A stretch of DNA of 64,000 nt. Source: Geoalkalibacter halelectricus. Its GTDB lineage: Bacteria; Desulfobacterota; Desulfuromonadia; Desulfuromonadales; Geoalkalibacteraceae. Below the pieces are notes generated by a model. It did not search any database. It saw only the letters and a list, made by a program, of their open reading frames with translations, and was not told the DNA's origin. Below, piece by piece: positions 56,291 to 64,000 of the stretch. How positions within the stretch are numbered: position 1 is the first letter of the stretch; each line of letters opens with the position of its first letter. Where the stretch lies: positions 3,783,001-3,847,000 of the forward strand of contig NZ_CP092109.1 in the NCBI RefSeq assembly GCF_025263685.1, read 5' to 3'. A program made the position numbers and the translations under genes.

Positions 56291-57385
56291 ATGGGATTTA
56301 AATGCGGGATCGTCGGCTTGCCCAATGTCGGCAAGTCGACCATTTTCAACGCCCTGACCTCGGCCGGGGCCGAATCGGCCAATTATCCTTTCTGTACCAT
56401 CGAGCCCAACGTGGGCATTGTTTCGGTGCCTGACCCGCGGCTGGATGCTCTGGCGGGGATCGTCAAGCCCCACAAGGTCGTGCCCACGACCCTGGAATTC
56501 GTCGATATCGCCGGGCTGGTCAAGGGTGCGAGCAAGGGCGAGGGACTTGGCAACCAGTTTCTCGGCCATATCAGACAAGTCGATGCCATCGCCCATATCG
56601 TGCGCTGTTTCGAGGACGACAACGTGGTACACGTCGACGGCAGTGTCGATCCGATCCGCGATGTCGAAGTCATTCAGACCGAACTCAATTTGGCCGATCT
56701 CGAATCCGTCGAGCGTCGCATTCAGCGTGGCGAGAAGCAGGCGCGCAGCGGCGATAAAAAACTCCAGGCGGAAATCGCCGTGCTGCACAAAGTGCGCGTC
56801 GCCCTCGACCGGGGTCTGCCGGCGCGCAAGGCCGAGCTGGACGCCGAGGAGCGCCGCTTGCTCAATGAATTGCAGCTGATCACCGCCCAGCCGGTTCTCT
56901 ATGTGGCCAACGTCGGTGAGAACGATCTGGAGGGCCGCCACCCCTACGTCGATCGCCTGCGTGCTCAGGCCGAGGCCGAGGGGGCCGAACTGGTGGTGAT
57001 CTGCGGGAGAATCGAGGCCGAGGTGGCGGAGCTTTCCGGGGATGACAAGGCGGAATTTCTCCAGGAACTGGGTCTTGCCGAGTCGGGTCTCGATCGCATG
57101 ATTCGCGCCGGCTATGATCTGCTGGGGCTGATTACCTACTTCACCGCCGGGGTCAAGGAGGTGCGCGCCTGGACCATTGCGCGCGGCACGCGGGCGCCGG
57201 GCGCCGCCGGGGTGATTCACAGCGACTTTGAAAAGGGTTTTATCCGCGCCGAGGTTATCGCCTTCGACGACTACATCCGCTCCAATGGCGAGCAGGGCGC
57301 ACGTGAGAAAGGGCTGATGCGTCTGGAGGGCAAGGACTATGTGGTTCAGGACGGCGACGTCATGCATTTTCGCTTCAACGTCTAG
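56291..57385 (+). CDS. ychF: Redox-regulated ATPase YchF
   Basis: A 364-residue Obg-family P-loop NTPase: [40 protein letters not shown], a coiled-coil insert, and the C-terminal TGS domain ([15 protein letters not shown]). YchF prefers ATP and acts in stress responses. ATG 56291 aligns with the family start; in-frame codons back to 56189 lie within the hppA terminator. It commonly follows pth. Confidence 0.95.
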   Translation: MGFKCGIVGLPNVGKSTIFNALTSAGAESANYPFCTIEPNVGIVSVPDPRLDALAGIVKPHKVVPTTLEFVDIAGLVKGASKGEGLGNQFLGHIRQVDAIAHIVRCFEDDNVVHVDGSVDPIRDVEVIQTELNLADLESVERRIQRGEKQARSGDKKLQAEIAVLHKVRVALDRGLPARKAELDAEERRLLNELQLITAQPVLYVANVGENDLEGRHPYVDRLRAQAEAEGAELVVICGRIEAEVAELSGDDKAEFLQELGLAESGLDRMIRAGYDLLGLITYFTAGVKEVRAWTIARGTRAPGAAGVIHSDFEKGFIRAEVIAFDDYIRSNGEQGAREKGLMRLEGKDYVVQDGDVMHFRFNV

Positions 57386-57502
57386 GCGGCTGTCCGGCCA
57401 GGGGCGTAGCCGCATGGGCTTGGGTGGGAAAATTGCCCTGCCGTGCGAAGTTCGTTGAAATGGTCGATTTGTTGTGGTAAAAAGCAAAGTTCACATTATT
57501 GC

Positions 57503-57544
57503 GGGGCGTTTTTCGCCCCCTCCTTGCTTCGGGATGTCCCGAGG
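57503..57544 (+). promoter_or_regulatory. Structured leader of the rpsF operon
   Basis: Two consecutive hairpins upstream of rpsF: GGGGCG with CGCCCC (57503-57519), then CTTCGGGA with TCCCGAGG (57527-57544). S6:S18 autoregulatory leaders use a CCG-containing stem near the rpsF start; the resemblance is suggestive only. A weak TTGAAA (57455) and TAAAAA (57478) pair with 17-bp spacing lies upstream. Confidence 0.4.
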
Positions 57545-57573
57545 CTAACAACCCGAGAGGAGCAGAGGAAGAA

Positions 57574-57945
57574 ATGAGAAGTTACGAAACCATGTTCATC
57601 GTCCACCCCGAGGTGGTCGGGGACGAACTCAAGGCTCTGGTGGAAAAATTCAAAGGTGTGGTGACCGGCCAGGGTGGAGATGTGGTCAAGGTTGAGGAAT
57701 GGGGCAGCAGGACTCTGGCCTACCCCATTCAGAAATTGGCCAAGGGAACCTATTTCATTTTCTACTACCAGGCCGGCCCCGGCGATGTCGCCGAATTCGA
57801 GCGGCGCTTGCGTCTCGATGACAAAATCCTGCGCTTCAACTCCCTGCGGCTTGAGCAGGGTCTGCCGCAGTTCGCCGCCCCCGCCCAAGAGCAAGCGCCG
57901 GGCGCCGAAGCCGAGGTGGCTACCGAGGAAGCCGGGGAAGAATAA
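57574..57945 (+). CDS. rpsF: 30S ribosomal protein S6
   Basis: A 123-residue S6 starting MRSYETMFIVHPEVVGDELK, with the YPIQKLAKGTYFIFYY core and an Ala/Glu-rich tail. GAGAGGAG lies before ATG 57574; upstream in-frame codons are leader. First gene of rpsF-rpsR-DUF2232-rplI. Confidence 0.96.
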   Translation: MRSYETMFIVHPEVVGDELKALVEKFKGVVTGQGGDVVKVEEWGSRTLAYPIQKLAKGTYFIFYYQAGPGDVAEFERRLRLDDKILRFNSLRLEQGLPQFAAPAQEQAPGAEAEVATEEAGEE

Positions 57946-57980
57946 ATCATTACACCTATTGATTTGGAGGATAAGCAATT

Positions 57981-58226
57981 ATGGCTGCACCCAGAAGACG
58001 TTTCGGCCGCCGCAAGGTGTGCCGGTTTTGTGCCGACAAAGGGCTTGGCATTGGCTATAAGCAAGTTGATACCCTGCGCGGGTTCATTTCCGAGCGCGGC
58101 AAGATCGTACCGCGCCGTATCACCGGTACCTGTGCTCCTCATCAGCGCGAACTCACCGAGGCCATCAAGCGTGCGCGCATGATGGCGCTGCTGCCTTACT
58201 CGTCCTCGCACTCCCTGGTGGATTAA
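57981..58226 (+). CDS. rpsR: 30S ribosomal protein S18
   Basis: An 81-residue S18: [12 protein letters not shown] (retains a Cys pair), [20 protein letters not shown] and the [14 protein letters not shown] end. GGAGG before ATG. Partner of S6. Confidence 0.96.
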   Translation: MAAPRRRFGRRKVCRFCADKGLGIGYKQVDTLRGFISERGKIVPRRITGTCAPHQRELTEAIKRARMMALLPYSSSHSLVD

Positions 58227-58260
58227 GGCCGCTGGGGAAAAGGGCGACGGCACGACACCC

Positions 58261-59190
58261 ATGGAGCAAAGAACGCTGGTCATATTCGGTGCGGCAGTGG
58301 TTACCGCGGCCTTGTTTTTGGGGAGCCAGTTGGTGCCTCCCCTGGCCCTGCTGCTCAACCTGATCGGACCGGTTCCCGCGGCCTACGCCCACATGCGCTT
58401 TGGCGCCCTCGCTGGAGCGGCGGTGATTGCCTTGAGTTGCGCGGCCCTGATGGTTTTGCTGCCGCCGATTCTTTCCCTGGGCTTTTTGCTTCAGTACGGC
58501 ATTGCCGCTTTCTGCGTTCCCCTGCTGTTGCGGCGTGGTCTGACCTGGGATCGGGCCATCATCGGCACGATCGGCATCGGTTTGGCGATCGCCATGCCGC
58601 TGCTGATGGCGGTGGCATCGGGGCAGGGATTGGGTGCCTCCGGGTTGGTGCGCCAGGAAGCCGGACGCGCCATCGCCCAGGCCTTGCACTATCACGAGGA
58701 GACCGGGGCCGGTGCCCAGGACCGCGAGGCGCTGGAACAGACCCTGGTTACCATGGCCGAGGCTTTTGTCCTTATCTATCCGGCCGTGGCGATCGTGGTT
58801 CTCGGCATCCTGGCGGCGGTGGTCATCATGCTTCTGCAGGTCTTTGCCAAGGGACATTACCACATCCACGGCCCGCCTTTCGCGCAGTGGAAAGCTCCGG
58901 ATTTTCTGGTGTGGGGTGTGATCGCTGCAGGGTTTGGGCTGGTTTTGAACAATCCCGCCGTCAAAGTTGTCGCGGCCAATGCGTTGGTGATTCTGCTGCC
59001 GGTCTATTTTGTCCAGGGGCTTGCCGTGGTGACGCATTTTCTGCGACGCAAGGCGGTTTCACCCATGTTGCGTTCCCTGGCATATTTTCTTATTTTCATT
59101 CTCAACCCTTTGCCGCTGCTGGTCACGGTGATGGGGGTGTTCGACATCTGGATCGATTTTCGTAAACCTAGAATAAATAAAACGTCGTAA
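58261..59190 (+). CDS. DUF2232 membrane protein
   Basis: A 309-residue polytopic membrane protein with about 8 hydrophobic helices, of the DUF2232/YybS type that typically lies between rpsR and rplI in deltaproteobacteria and firmicutes. No catalytic motif seen. Function unknown; perhaps membrane transport or envelope related. Confidence 0.85.
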   Translation: MEQRTLVIFGAAVVTAALFLGSQLVPPLALLLNLIGPVPAAYAHMRFGALAGAAVIALSCAALMVLLPPILSLGFLLQYGIAAFCVPLLLRRGLTWDRAIIGTIGIGLAIAMPLLMAVASGQGLGASGLVRQEAGRAIAQALHYHEETGAGAQDREALEQTLVTMAEAFVLIYPAVAIVVLGILAAVVIMLLQVFAKGHYHIHGPPFAQWKAPDFLVWGVIAAGFGLVLNNPAVKVVAANALVILLPVYFVQGLAVVTHFLRRKAVSPMLRSLAYFLIFILNPLPLLVTVMGVFDIWIDFRKPRINKTS

Positions 59191-59205
59191 GACTGGAGGA
59201 GACCC

Positions 59206-59655
59206 ATGGAGGTTATACTCAAGGAAGCTGTCGAGGGACTCGGCAATATTGGCGATATCGTCAAAGTCAAGCCGGGATATGCCCGCAATTACCTGGTGCC
59301 CAAGGGCCTGGCCACCGAGGCCAATTCCCGCAATGTGCGCGAACTCGAGCATCAGAAGCGGATGCTGGAGCGCAAACTGCAGAAAGTGTCCCAGGATTCA
59401 CAAGCACTCAAGGCGCGCATTGAGGCCTTAACCTGCACCTTCGAGCAGCGCGCCGGCGAGGACGGCAAGTTGTTCGGTTCCATCACCGGTATCGATATCG
59501 AGAAGAAGTTGGCCGCTGCCGGCATCGAAATCGACCGCAAGAAGCTGCAGTTGGCCGAGCCCATCAAAAATCTCGGCGAGTTCGCGGTTCCCCTGCGCCT
59601 CAACGCCGGTATCGTTGCCCAGATCAAGGTTCAGGTCAACGCCGCCGCGGAATAA
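59206..59655 (+). CDS. rplI: 50S ribosomal protein L9
   Basis: A 149-residue L9: MEVILKEAVEGLGNIGDIVK, GYARNYLVPKGLATEA, the long connecting helix, and the C-terminal domain with GKLFGSITGIDI. GGAGGAG before ATG. Ends the operon; a terminator follows at 59674. Confidence 0.96.
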   Translation: MEVILKEAVEGLGNIGDIVKVKPGYARNYLVPKGLATEANSRNVRELEHQKRMLERKLQKVSQDSQALKARIEALTCTFEQRAGEDGKLFGSITGIDIEKKLAAAGIEIDRKKLQLAEPIKNLGEFAVPLRLNAGIVAQIKVQVNAAAE

Positions 59656-59673
59656 GAACACCAGAGTCTGTTC

Positions 59674-59703
59674 AGGGACGGCCCTACCTGGCCGTCCCTT
59701 TTT
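59674..59703 (+). terminator. Rho-independent terminator after rplI
   Basis: AGGGACGGCC and GGCCGTCCCT pair around CTACCT, followed by a T run. The group II intron remnant begins four bases later. Confidence 0.88.
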
Positions 59704-59706
59704 CGT

Positions 59707-59820
59707 GTGCGCCCAGCATGGGCGCACTCTTGTGGGTGCAAGTCCCACCGTAAGTTGATCACGGCGAACGAAGTGAAGCGCAACTGCACGAGGGCGACCG
59801 AGTGTGGGGAGGAAGGCTCC
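59707..59820 (+). mobile_element. Group II intron remnant (5' end)
   Basis: GTGCGCCCAGCATGGGCGCA and the following GTGGGTGCAAGTCCCACC match the 5' end (domain I) of bacterial group II introns, including the GUGCG start. The pattern continues for about 110 bases (to GGGGAGGAAGGC) and then stops. There is no reverse-transcriptase gene, domain V or 3' end. Placement directly after a terminator hairpin is the habit of class C introns. Confidence 0.7.
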
Positions 59821-59941
59821 AATATCAATCGCTTTGAAGGCGCGGCCACACAAGGTGGTCGTCCTGTCAAGCACTATTTTTACGACTTCGGCAAATTTTC
59901 AAAGATCGCGAAACTCTAAACTTCAGCAGGTGACAAAGAAC

Positions 59942-61660
59942 ATGAAAAAAGTCTTCTCCGGATTCTTGCTCTGCCTGTTGCTGGCGGGATGTCTCCCAGC
60001 GACGGCCTCGATGAAAAACGCCGGCAGCGCCGAATCCATCGAACCGCCCTATACCTATCGCCCCAAGGTGCGCGATGCCGAAACCCGGGCCTTGGCGGCC
60101 TACGCCAAGGGGCGTCTCGCCACCAAAATGGGCGATTTGGGTGCGGCGGAGAAGTTTCTACGTGAAGCTGCCGAGCTCAGTTCCGAACGCGCGGCGCTGC
60201 TTGTCGAGTTGGCTCATCTGCAACTGCGACAGGGCAGGCTCGAGGACGCGGTGCGAGTTTTGGAGGACGCCCTGCTGACTGATCCCGATCTGCTGCTCGC
60301 CCATCTCTTCCTGGGCGAGGTACGCTTGCGGACGGGGGATCTGTCGCAAGCCATTTTTCATTACGAACAAGCCATCGTCCTGGATCCCGACCAGGAGGAA
60401 GCCTACCTGAATCTGGCTCTGGCCCACGCCCGCACCGGTGACAGCGAAGCGGCGGCGTGGACCTTGCGGGATCTGATCGCCCATGATCCGGATTCTCTCG
60501 ATGGGCGGATCATGCTCGCTCGGCTTTATCGGGAGATCGGCCTGACGGCTTTTGCCGAGGAAGTGTTGCGGGATCTTATCCAACGCTTTCCCGACGTCGA
60601 TCAGGCCTATCTGGAATTGAGCATGCTGCTTGAGGGGCAGGGCAAGTGGGCCGAAGCGGCCGAAGTTTACCGCAGCCACCTTGAAGCCGATCCCGAAAAT
60701 GCGCAACTGCGGCATCTGCTGGTCGGAGTGCTGATCCGCGAGGGTCGCCTCGGTGAGGCGCGTCACGAACTCGCGATTCTGGTCGCGCAAGATTCCGCGG
60801 ATATGGAAGCCTGGCGCAAGGACGGCTTGATCGCCCTAGAGCAGGGCGATTGGGAAGGCGCGATCCACGCTTTTGAGCAGGTTCTGGACATCTCCCCCGG
60901 GCACCACCAGGCACAATACTATCTGGGCAGCGCCCTTGAGCAACAGCAACGCTATGAAGAGGCGGCGGAGGTGTTTGCCGCACTCTCGCCGCAGGCGCCT
61001 TTGTATACCGAGGCGCTGATGCATCTGGGTTATCTCTACCAACGCCTGGGCAAGGAAGAGCGGGCCTTGGCCAAGATGCGCGAAGCGCTGTCCCTGGAGC
61101 CCGAACGGGTCGAATTTTACCTCTATCTCTCGTCCTTGCTCGATGCGCAGGGCGATACCGAGGAGGCCTTGGAGGTCTTGCGCGACGCCCGGCGCATCGC
61201 GCCGCGTGACGCCAATCTGCTCTACCGCAAGGGCGTTGTGCTGGGCAAGCTCGACCGCTGGGACGATGCGGTGCAGGTCATGCGTGAAATTCTGGACTTC
61301 AATCCGGATCATGCCGATGCGCTTAACTACATCGCCTATCATTACGCCGAAACCGACCGCCACCTCGATGAGGCCCTGGATATGGCCTTGCGTGCCCTGG
61401 AACTCAAGGACGCCGGTTATATCCGTGATACGGTCGGCTGGATCTATTTCATGCGCGGCGAGTACGAGAAGGCGTTGATCTACCTGGAACAAGCCGCGCG
61501 TGAACTGCCCCAGGATCCCATCGTCCTCGAGCATCTCGGCGATGTTCTGCGCAAACTCGGCAAGACCGACCGCGCCGCCGAGACCTACCGCAAGGTTCTC
61601 GACATCGACGCGGCGGCCGAAGGCGTGCAGGAAAAACTCGATGCGCTCAAGGAGCTCTGA
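59942..61660 (+). CDS. TPR-repeat outer-membrane-type lipoprotein
   Basis: A 572-residue lipoprotein: signal MKKVFSGFLLCLLLAGC (lipobox LAGC), then about 13 tetratricopeptide repeats from residue about 45 to the end. It probably acts as a protein-interaction scaffold at the envelope. ATG 59942 gives a perfect lipoprotein signal; in-frame codons upstream belong to the intron scar. It overlaps translation signals of the next gene. Confidence 0.88.
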   Translation: MKKVFSGFLLCLLLAGCLPATASMKNAGSAESIEPPYTYRPKVRDAETRALAAYAKGRLATKMGDLGAAEKFLREAAELSSERAALLVELAHLQLRQGRLEDAVRVLEDALLTDPDLLLAHLFLGEVRLRTGDLSQAIFHYEQAIVLDPDQEEAYLNLALAHARTGDSEAAAWTLRDLIAHDPDSLDGRIMLARLYREIGLTAFAEEVLRDLIQRFPDVDQAYLELSMLLEGQGKWAEAAEVYRSHLEADPENAQLRHLLVGVLIREGRLGEARHELAILVAQDSADMEAWRKDGLIALEQGDWEGAIHAFEQVLDISPGHHQAQYYLGSALEQQQRYEEAAEVFAALSPQAPLYTEALMHLGYLYQRLGKEERALAKMREALSLEPERVEFYLYLSSLLDAQGDTEEALEVLRDARRIAPRDANLLYRKGVVLGKLDRWDDAVQVMREILDFNPDHADALNYIAYHYAETDRHLDEALDMALRALELKDAGYIRDTVGWIYFMRGEYEKALIYLEQAARELPQDPIVLEHLGDVLRKLGKTDRAAETYRKVLDIDAAAEGVQEKLDALKEL

Positions 61661-61661
61661 T

Positions 61662-62438
61662 TTGTTACGTTCTTTTTTGCTGCTGCTGATTTTGACCCTC
61701 GCTGCCTGCGCACCGCGCCCCAAGGTGGTGGTTCCGGAGGTCGAACCCACCGCGCAACTGGTGGAAACCCTGCTTGCGAGCCTCGCCCGCAATGCCGAGG
61801 CGGCCCATGCCCTTGAGGGGTTCGCCCGGGTGCGCATTGTTCATCCCGAGCGGCGGCTGGGGGCCAATCAGGTACTGTTTATCGAAAAGCCCGACCGCCT
61901 GCGCAGTGAAACCCTGAGTCCCTTCGGGACCCCGGTGCTCCTCGCGGCCACCGATGGCGAGGAACTCAGCGTCTATTTGCCGAGCGATCGCTCTTTTTAT
62001 CGCGGACAAGCGTCCCTGGAAAACATTCAGCGTTTTGTCCCCATCCCCTTGCAGGTTGCCGACCTGGTGCATATCGTGCTGTACGATCCGCCGGTCATCC
62101 CTTACGTCGACACGCACCTGCGTGTCGATCCGCAACGCGGATATGTTCTGACTTTGCGGGGCGACGGCGGGGTGCGCCAGGAAGTGGTTTTCGATGGGCG
62201 ATTGCGTGTGCGCGCGGCGAATTATTATCTGGATGAAACCCTGCACATGGCCATAGGCTATGACCAATTCGACGAGAATCTCATCCCGGCATTTCCCCTG
62301 ACCATCGAGGTGCGCATGCCGCAGCTCGATACGCGGGCCACCATCGATTTGCGCGACATCGAACTCAATCCCGCAATCCCCGCCACCCGCTTTTCCCTCA
62401 CGCCTCCCGAGGGGGTCCCGATTTTGCCCATCCCCTGA
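61662..62438 (+). CDS. Lipoprotein of the DUF4292/LolB-like type
   Basis: A 258-residue lipoprotein with signal LLRSFLLLLILTLAAC (lipobox LAAC) starting at TTG 61662, with AAGGAG at 61649-61654 inside the previous gene. The mature part, with FARVRIVHPERRLGANQVLF and RSETLSPFGTPVLLAATDGE, resembles the LolA/LolB-like half-barrel that carries lipids or lipoproteins to the outer membrane. The precise role is inferred. Confidence 0.72.
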   Translation: MLRSFLLLLILTLAACAPRPKVVVPEVEPTAQLVETLLASLARNAEAAHALEGFARVRIVHPERRLGANQVLFIEKPDRLRSETLSPFGTPVLLAATDGEELSVYLPSDRSFYRGQASLENIQRFVPIPLQVADLVHIVLYDPPVIPYVDTHLRVDPQRGYVLTLRGDGGVRQEVVFDGRLRVRAANYYLDETLHMAIGYDQFDENLIPAFPLTIEVRMPQLDTRATIDLRDIELNPAIPATRFSLTPPEGVPILPIP

Positions 62439-62462
62439 GGGCGGTTTTCCGGAGAGACGTGA

Positions 62463-64000
62463 ATGCATCTGGTTTTTATCGCTTTGTTTCTGGCCTTGCT
62501 GATCGGCTGCCAGCGGGACGACGGCTTGCCCATCGATGCCGATGAGGTGACCGAGCCGGCTTACGGCGACACCATCATTCAGGGCAGCATCGGCGAGCCC
62601 AGTACTCTGATTCCCGCCCTGGCCAGCGACAGTGCTTCATCGGACATCAACGGCCTGGTCTACAGCGGGCTGGTGCGCTATGACAAAAACCTTGAAATCG
62701 AGGGGGAGTTGGCCGAATCTTGGGAAATCTCCGACGATGGCCTGACCCTGACCTTTCATCTGCGCCGCGGGGTGACCTGGCATGACGGCGCCCCCTTCAC
62801 TTCGGCGGACGTGATGTTCACCTATGAACTCATGGTCGACCCGAACACGCCGACCGCCTATGCCGACCGCTATTTGCAGGTGGTGGCCGCCGAAGCCCCT
62901 GATCCCTACACCTTTCGCGTCCATTACGCGGAGCCCCTGGCCTCGGCGCTCATCAGTTGGGGCTTGGCCATTCATCCCCGGCATCTTCTCGAAGGCCAGG
63001 ACGTCACCCGCAGCCCCCTGGCGCGTGCCCCCATCGGCACCGGGCCCTTTCGCTTCGTCCAGTGGGTGAGCGGGCAACGTTTGATTCTGGAAGCCAACCC
63101 CGATTACTTCGAGGGCCGTCCCTATGTCAACCGGGTGATCTATCGCATCATTCCCGATTCCGCCACCATGTTTCTGGAATTGCAGGCGGGCAACCTCGAT
63201 CAGATGGGTCTGACGCCCATTCAGTATGCCCGCCAGACCGAAACGGCGACGTTCCAACGGCGCTTCAATAAGTTTCGTTATCCAGCCTCAAGTTATGTAT
63301 ATCTCGGCTACAATCTGCGTCGTCCGTTGTTTGAAGACCGGCGTGTGCGTCAGGCCCTGACCTACGCCATCAATCGCCAGGAAATCGTCGATGGGGTGCT
63401 GCTGGGTCTCGGCCAGGTCGCGCACGGCCCCTACAAGCCCGGCACCTGGCCGTACAATGCCAATGTACGCCAATATCCCTACGATCCCCAACGCGCCCTT
63501 GAACTGCTGGCCGAGGCCGGCTGGCGCGACACCACCGGCGACGGGCTGCTCGACAAGGACGGCCGGACCCTGAGCTTCACCATTTTGACCAACCAAGGCA
63601 ATGACCAGCGCATCAAGGCGGGCGAGATCATCCAGCGGCGCTTGAGTGAAATCGGCATCGACGTGCGCCTGCGGGTCATCGAATGGGCGTCGTTTCTCAA
63701 GGAATTCGTCACCCCCGGCAACTTCGACGCTATCATCATGGGCTGGACCATTCCCCCCGATCCCGATGCCTTCGCCGTGTGGCACTCAAGCCGCACCCGC
63801 CCGGGCGAACTCAATTTCATCGGTTTTGAAAACGCCGAAGTCGACGGACTGCTGGAACGGGGGCGCCATACCCTCGACCAGGACGAGCGCAAGCGATACT
63901 ACCATCGCTTTCAGGAAATCCTCGCCGAGGAGCAGCCCTATACCTTTCTCTTCGTGCCCGATGCCCTGCCCGTGGTTGCTCGGCGTTTCCGCGGCATCGA
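62463..64000 (+). CDS. Peptide/oligopeptide ABC substrate-binding lipoprotein (partial)
   Basis: A family 5 solute-binding protein that runs off the right edge. Signal MHLVFIALFLALLIGC (lipobox LIGC), then GELAESWEISDDGLTLTFHL, GTGPFRFVQWVSGQRLILEA and RVRQALTYAINRQEIVDGV, all classic for OppA/DppA-type proteins. At least 512 residues are visible. It delivers peptides or nickel to an ABC importer whose permeases are not in view. Confidence 0.93.
   Translation, partial: MHLVFIALFLALLIGCQRDDGLPIDADEVTEPAYGDTIIQGSIGEPSTLIPALASDSASSDINGLVYSGLVRYDKNLEIEGELAESWEISDDGLTLTFHLRRGVTWHDGAPFTSADVMFTYELMVDPNTPTAYADRYLQVVAAEAPDPYTFRVHYAEPLASALISWGLAIHPRHLLEGQDVTRSPLARAPIGTGPFRFVQWVSGQRLILEANPDYFEGRPYVNRVIYRIIPDSATMFLELQAGNLDQMGLTPIQYARQTETATFQRRFNKFRYPASSYVYLGYNLRRPLFEDRRVRQALTYAINRQEIVDGVLLGLGQVAHGPYKPGTWPYNANVRQYPYDPQRALELLAEAGWRDTTGDGLLDKDGRTLSFTILTNQGNDQRIKAGEIIQRRLSEIGIDVRLRVIEWASFLKEFVTPGNFDAIIMGWTIPPDPDAFAVWHSSRTRPGELNFIGFENAEVDGLLERGRHTLDQDERKRYYHRFQEILAEEQPYTFLFVPDALPVVARRFRGI

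Overview
The window looks like a chromosomal segment of a GC-rich member of the Desulfuromonadales (Geobacter, Desulfuromonas or Geoalkalibacter type). This is inferred from a PpcA-like triheme cytochrome c7, a tRNA-Sec beside a yedF-type selenium-metabolism gene, TAXI-type TRAP transporters, a K+-dependent type membrane pyrophosphatase, and the run ispE / tRNA-Gln / prs / rplY / pth / hppA / ychF / rpsF-rpsR-DUF2232-rplI. No species can be named from sequence alone.

Layout. (1) 172-5778: a plus-strand metabolic cluster with a fused isobutyryl-CoA mutase (IcmF), an M24 peptidase and an Old-Yellow-Enzyme oxidoreductase. (2) about 5.8-37.3 kb: an accessory region that ends at the 3' end of tRNA-Sec, where a P4-type tyrosine integrase sits. 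It holds a MITE-like palindrome, a resolvase with a res-like site, several toxin-antitoxin loci (two broken, two apparently intact), an IS200/IS605 element with TnpB plus a second orphan end of the same element, and a tandem-AAA ATPase gene split by that element. It also holds a UvrD-type helicase/nuclease pair with companion genes, a three-gene operon (Lar-like zinc ribbon with membrane segment, possible GNAT, HD alarmone-hydrolase-like protein), an intact IS21 element with 8-bp target duplication, a restriction operon (DUF262, HsdR, M48) with only the tail of HsdS and no HsdM, a frameshifted TrfA-like plasmid replication gene and an S24 repressor. (3) 37.3-50.4 kb: tRNA-Sec, a PpiC isomerase, YedF, an NtrC-type two-component pair, a small lipoprotein, RlmD, a tautomerase, the triheme cytochrome, and a TAXI-TRAP operon with two receptors and a universal stress protein. 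(4) 50.7-59.7 kb: housekeeping genes for isoprenoid and nucleotide precursors and translation. (5) 59.7-64 kb: a group II intron remnant directly after a terminator, then three envelope lipoprotein genes, the last running off the window.

The accessory region reads as a layered mobile and defence island. Mobility modules (integrase, TrfA-like initiator, S24 repressor, resolvase) surround defence-like cargo that has partly decayed through IS insertion, frameshift and deletion. The most interesting unexplained cargo is the tandem-AAA ATPase, the helicase/nuclease pair, two proteins of unknown function, DIP1984 and a short HTH regulator, which could be an uncharacterised phage-defence cluster. 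The two IS605-type ends with different flanks could act as two guide-RNA loci for one TnpB. Product assignments come from motif and family recognition by eye; no database search was possible.
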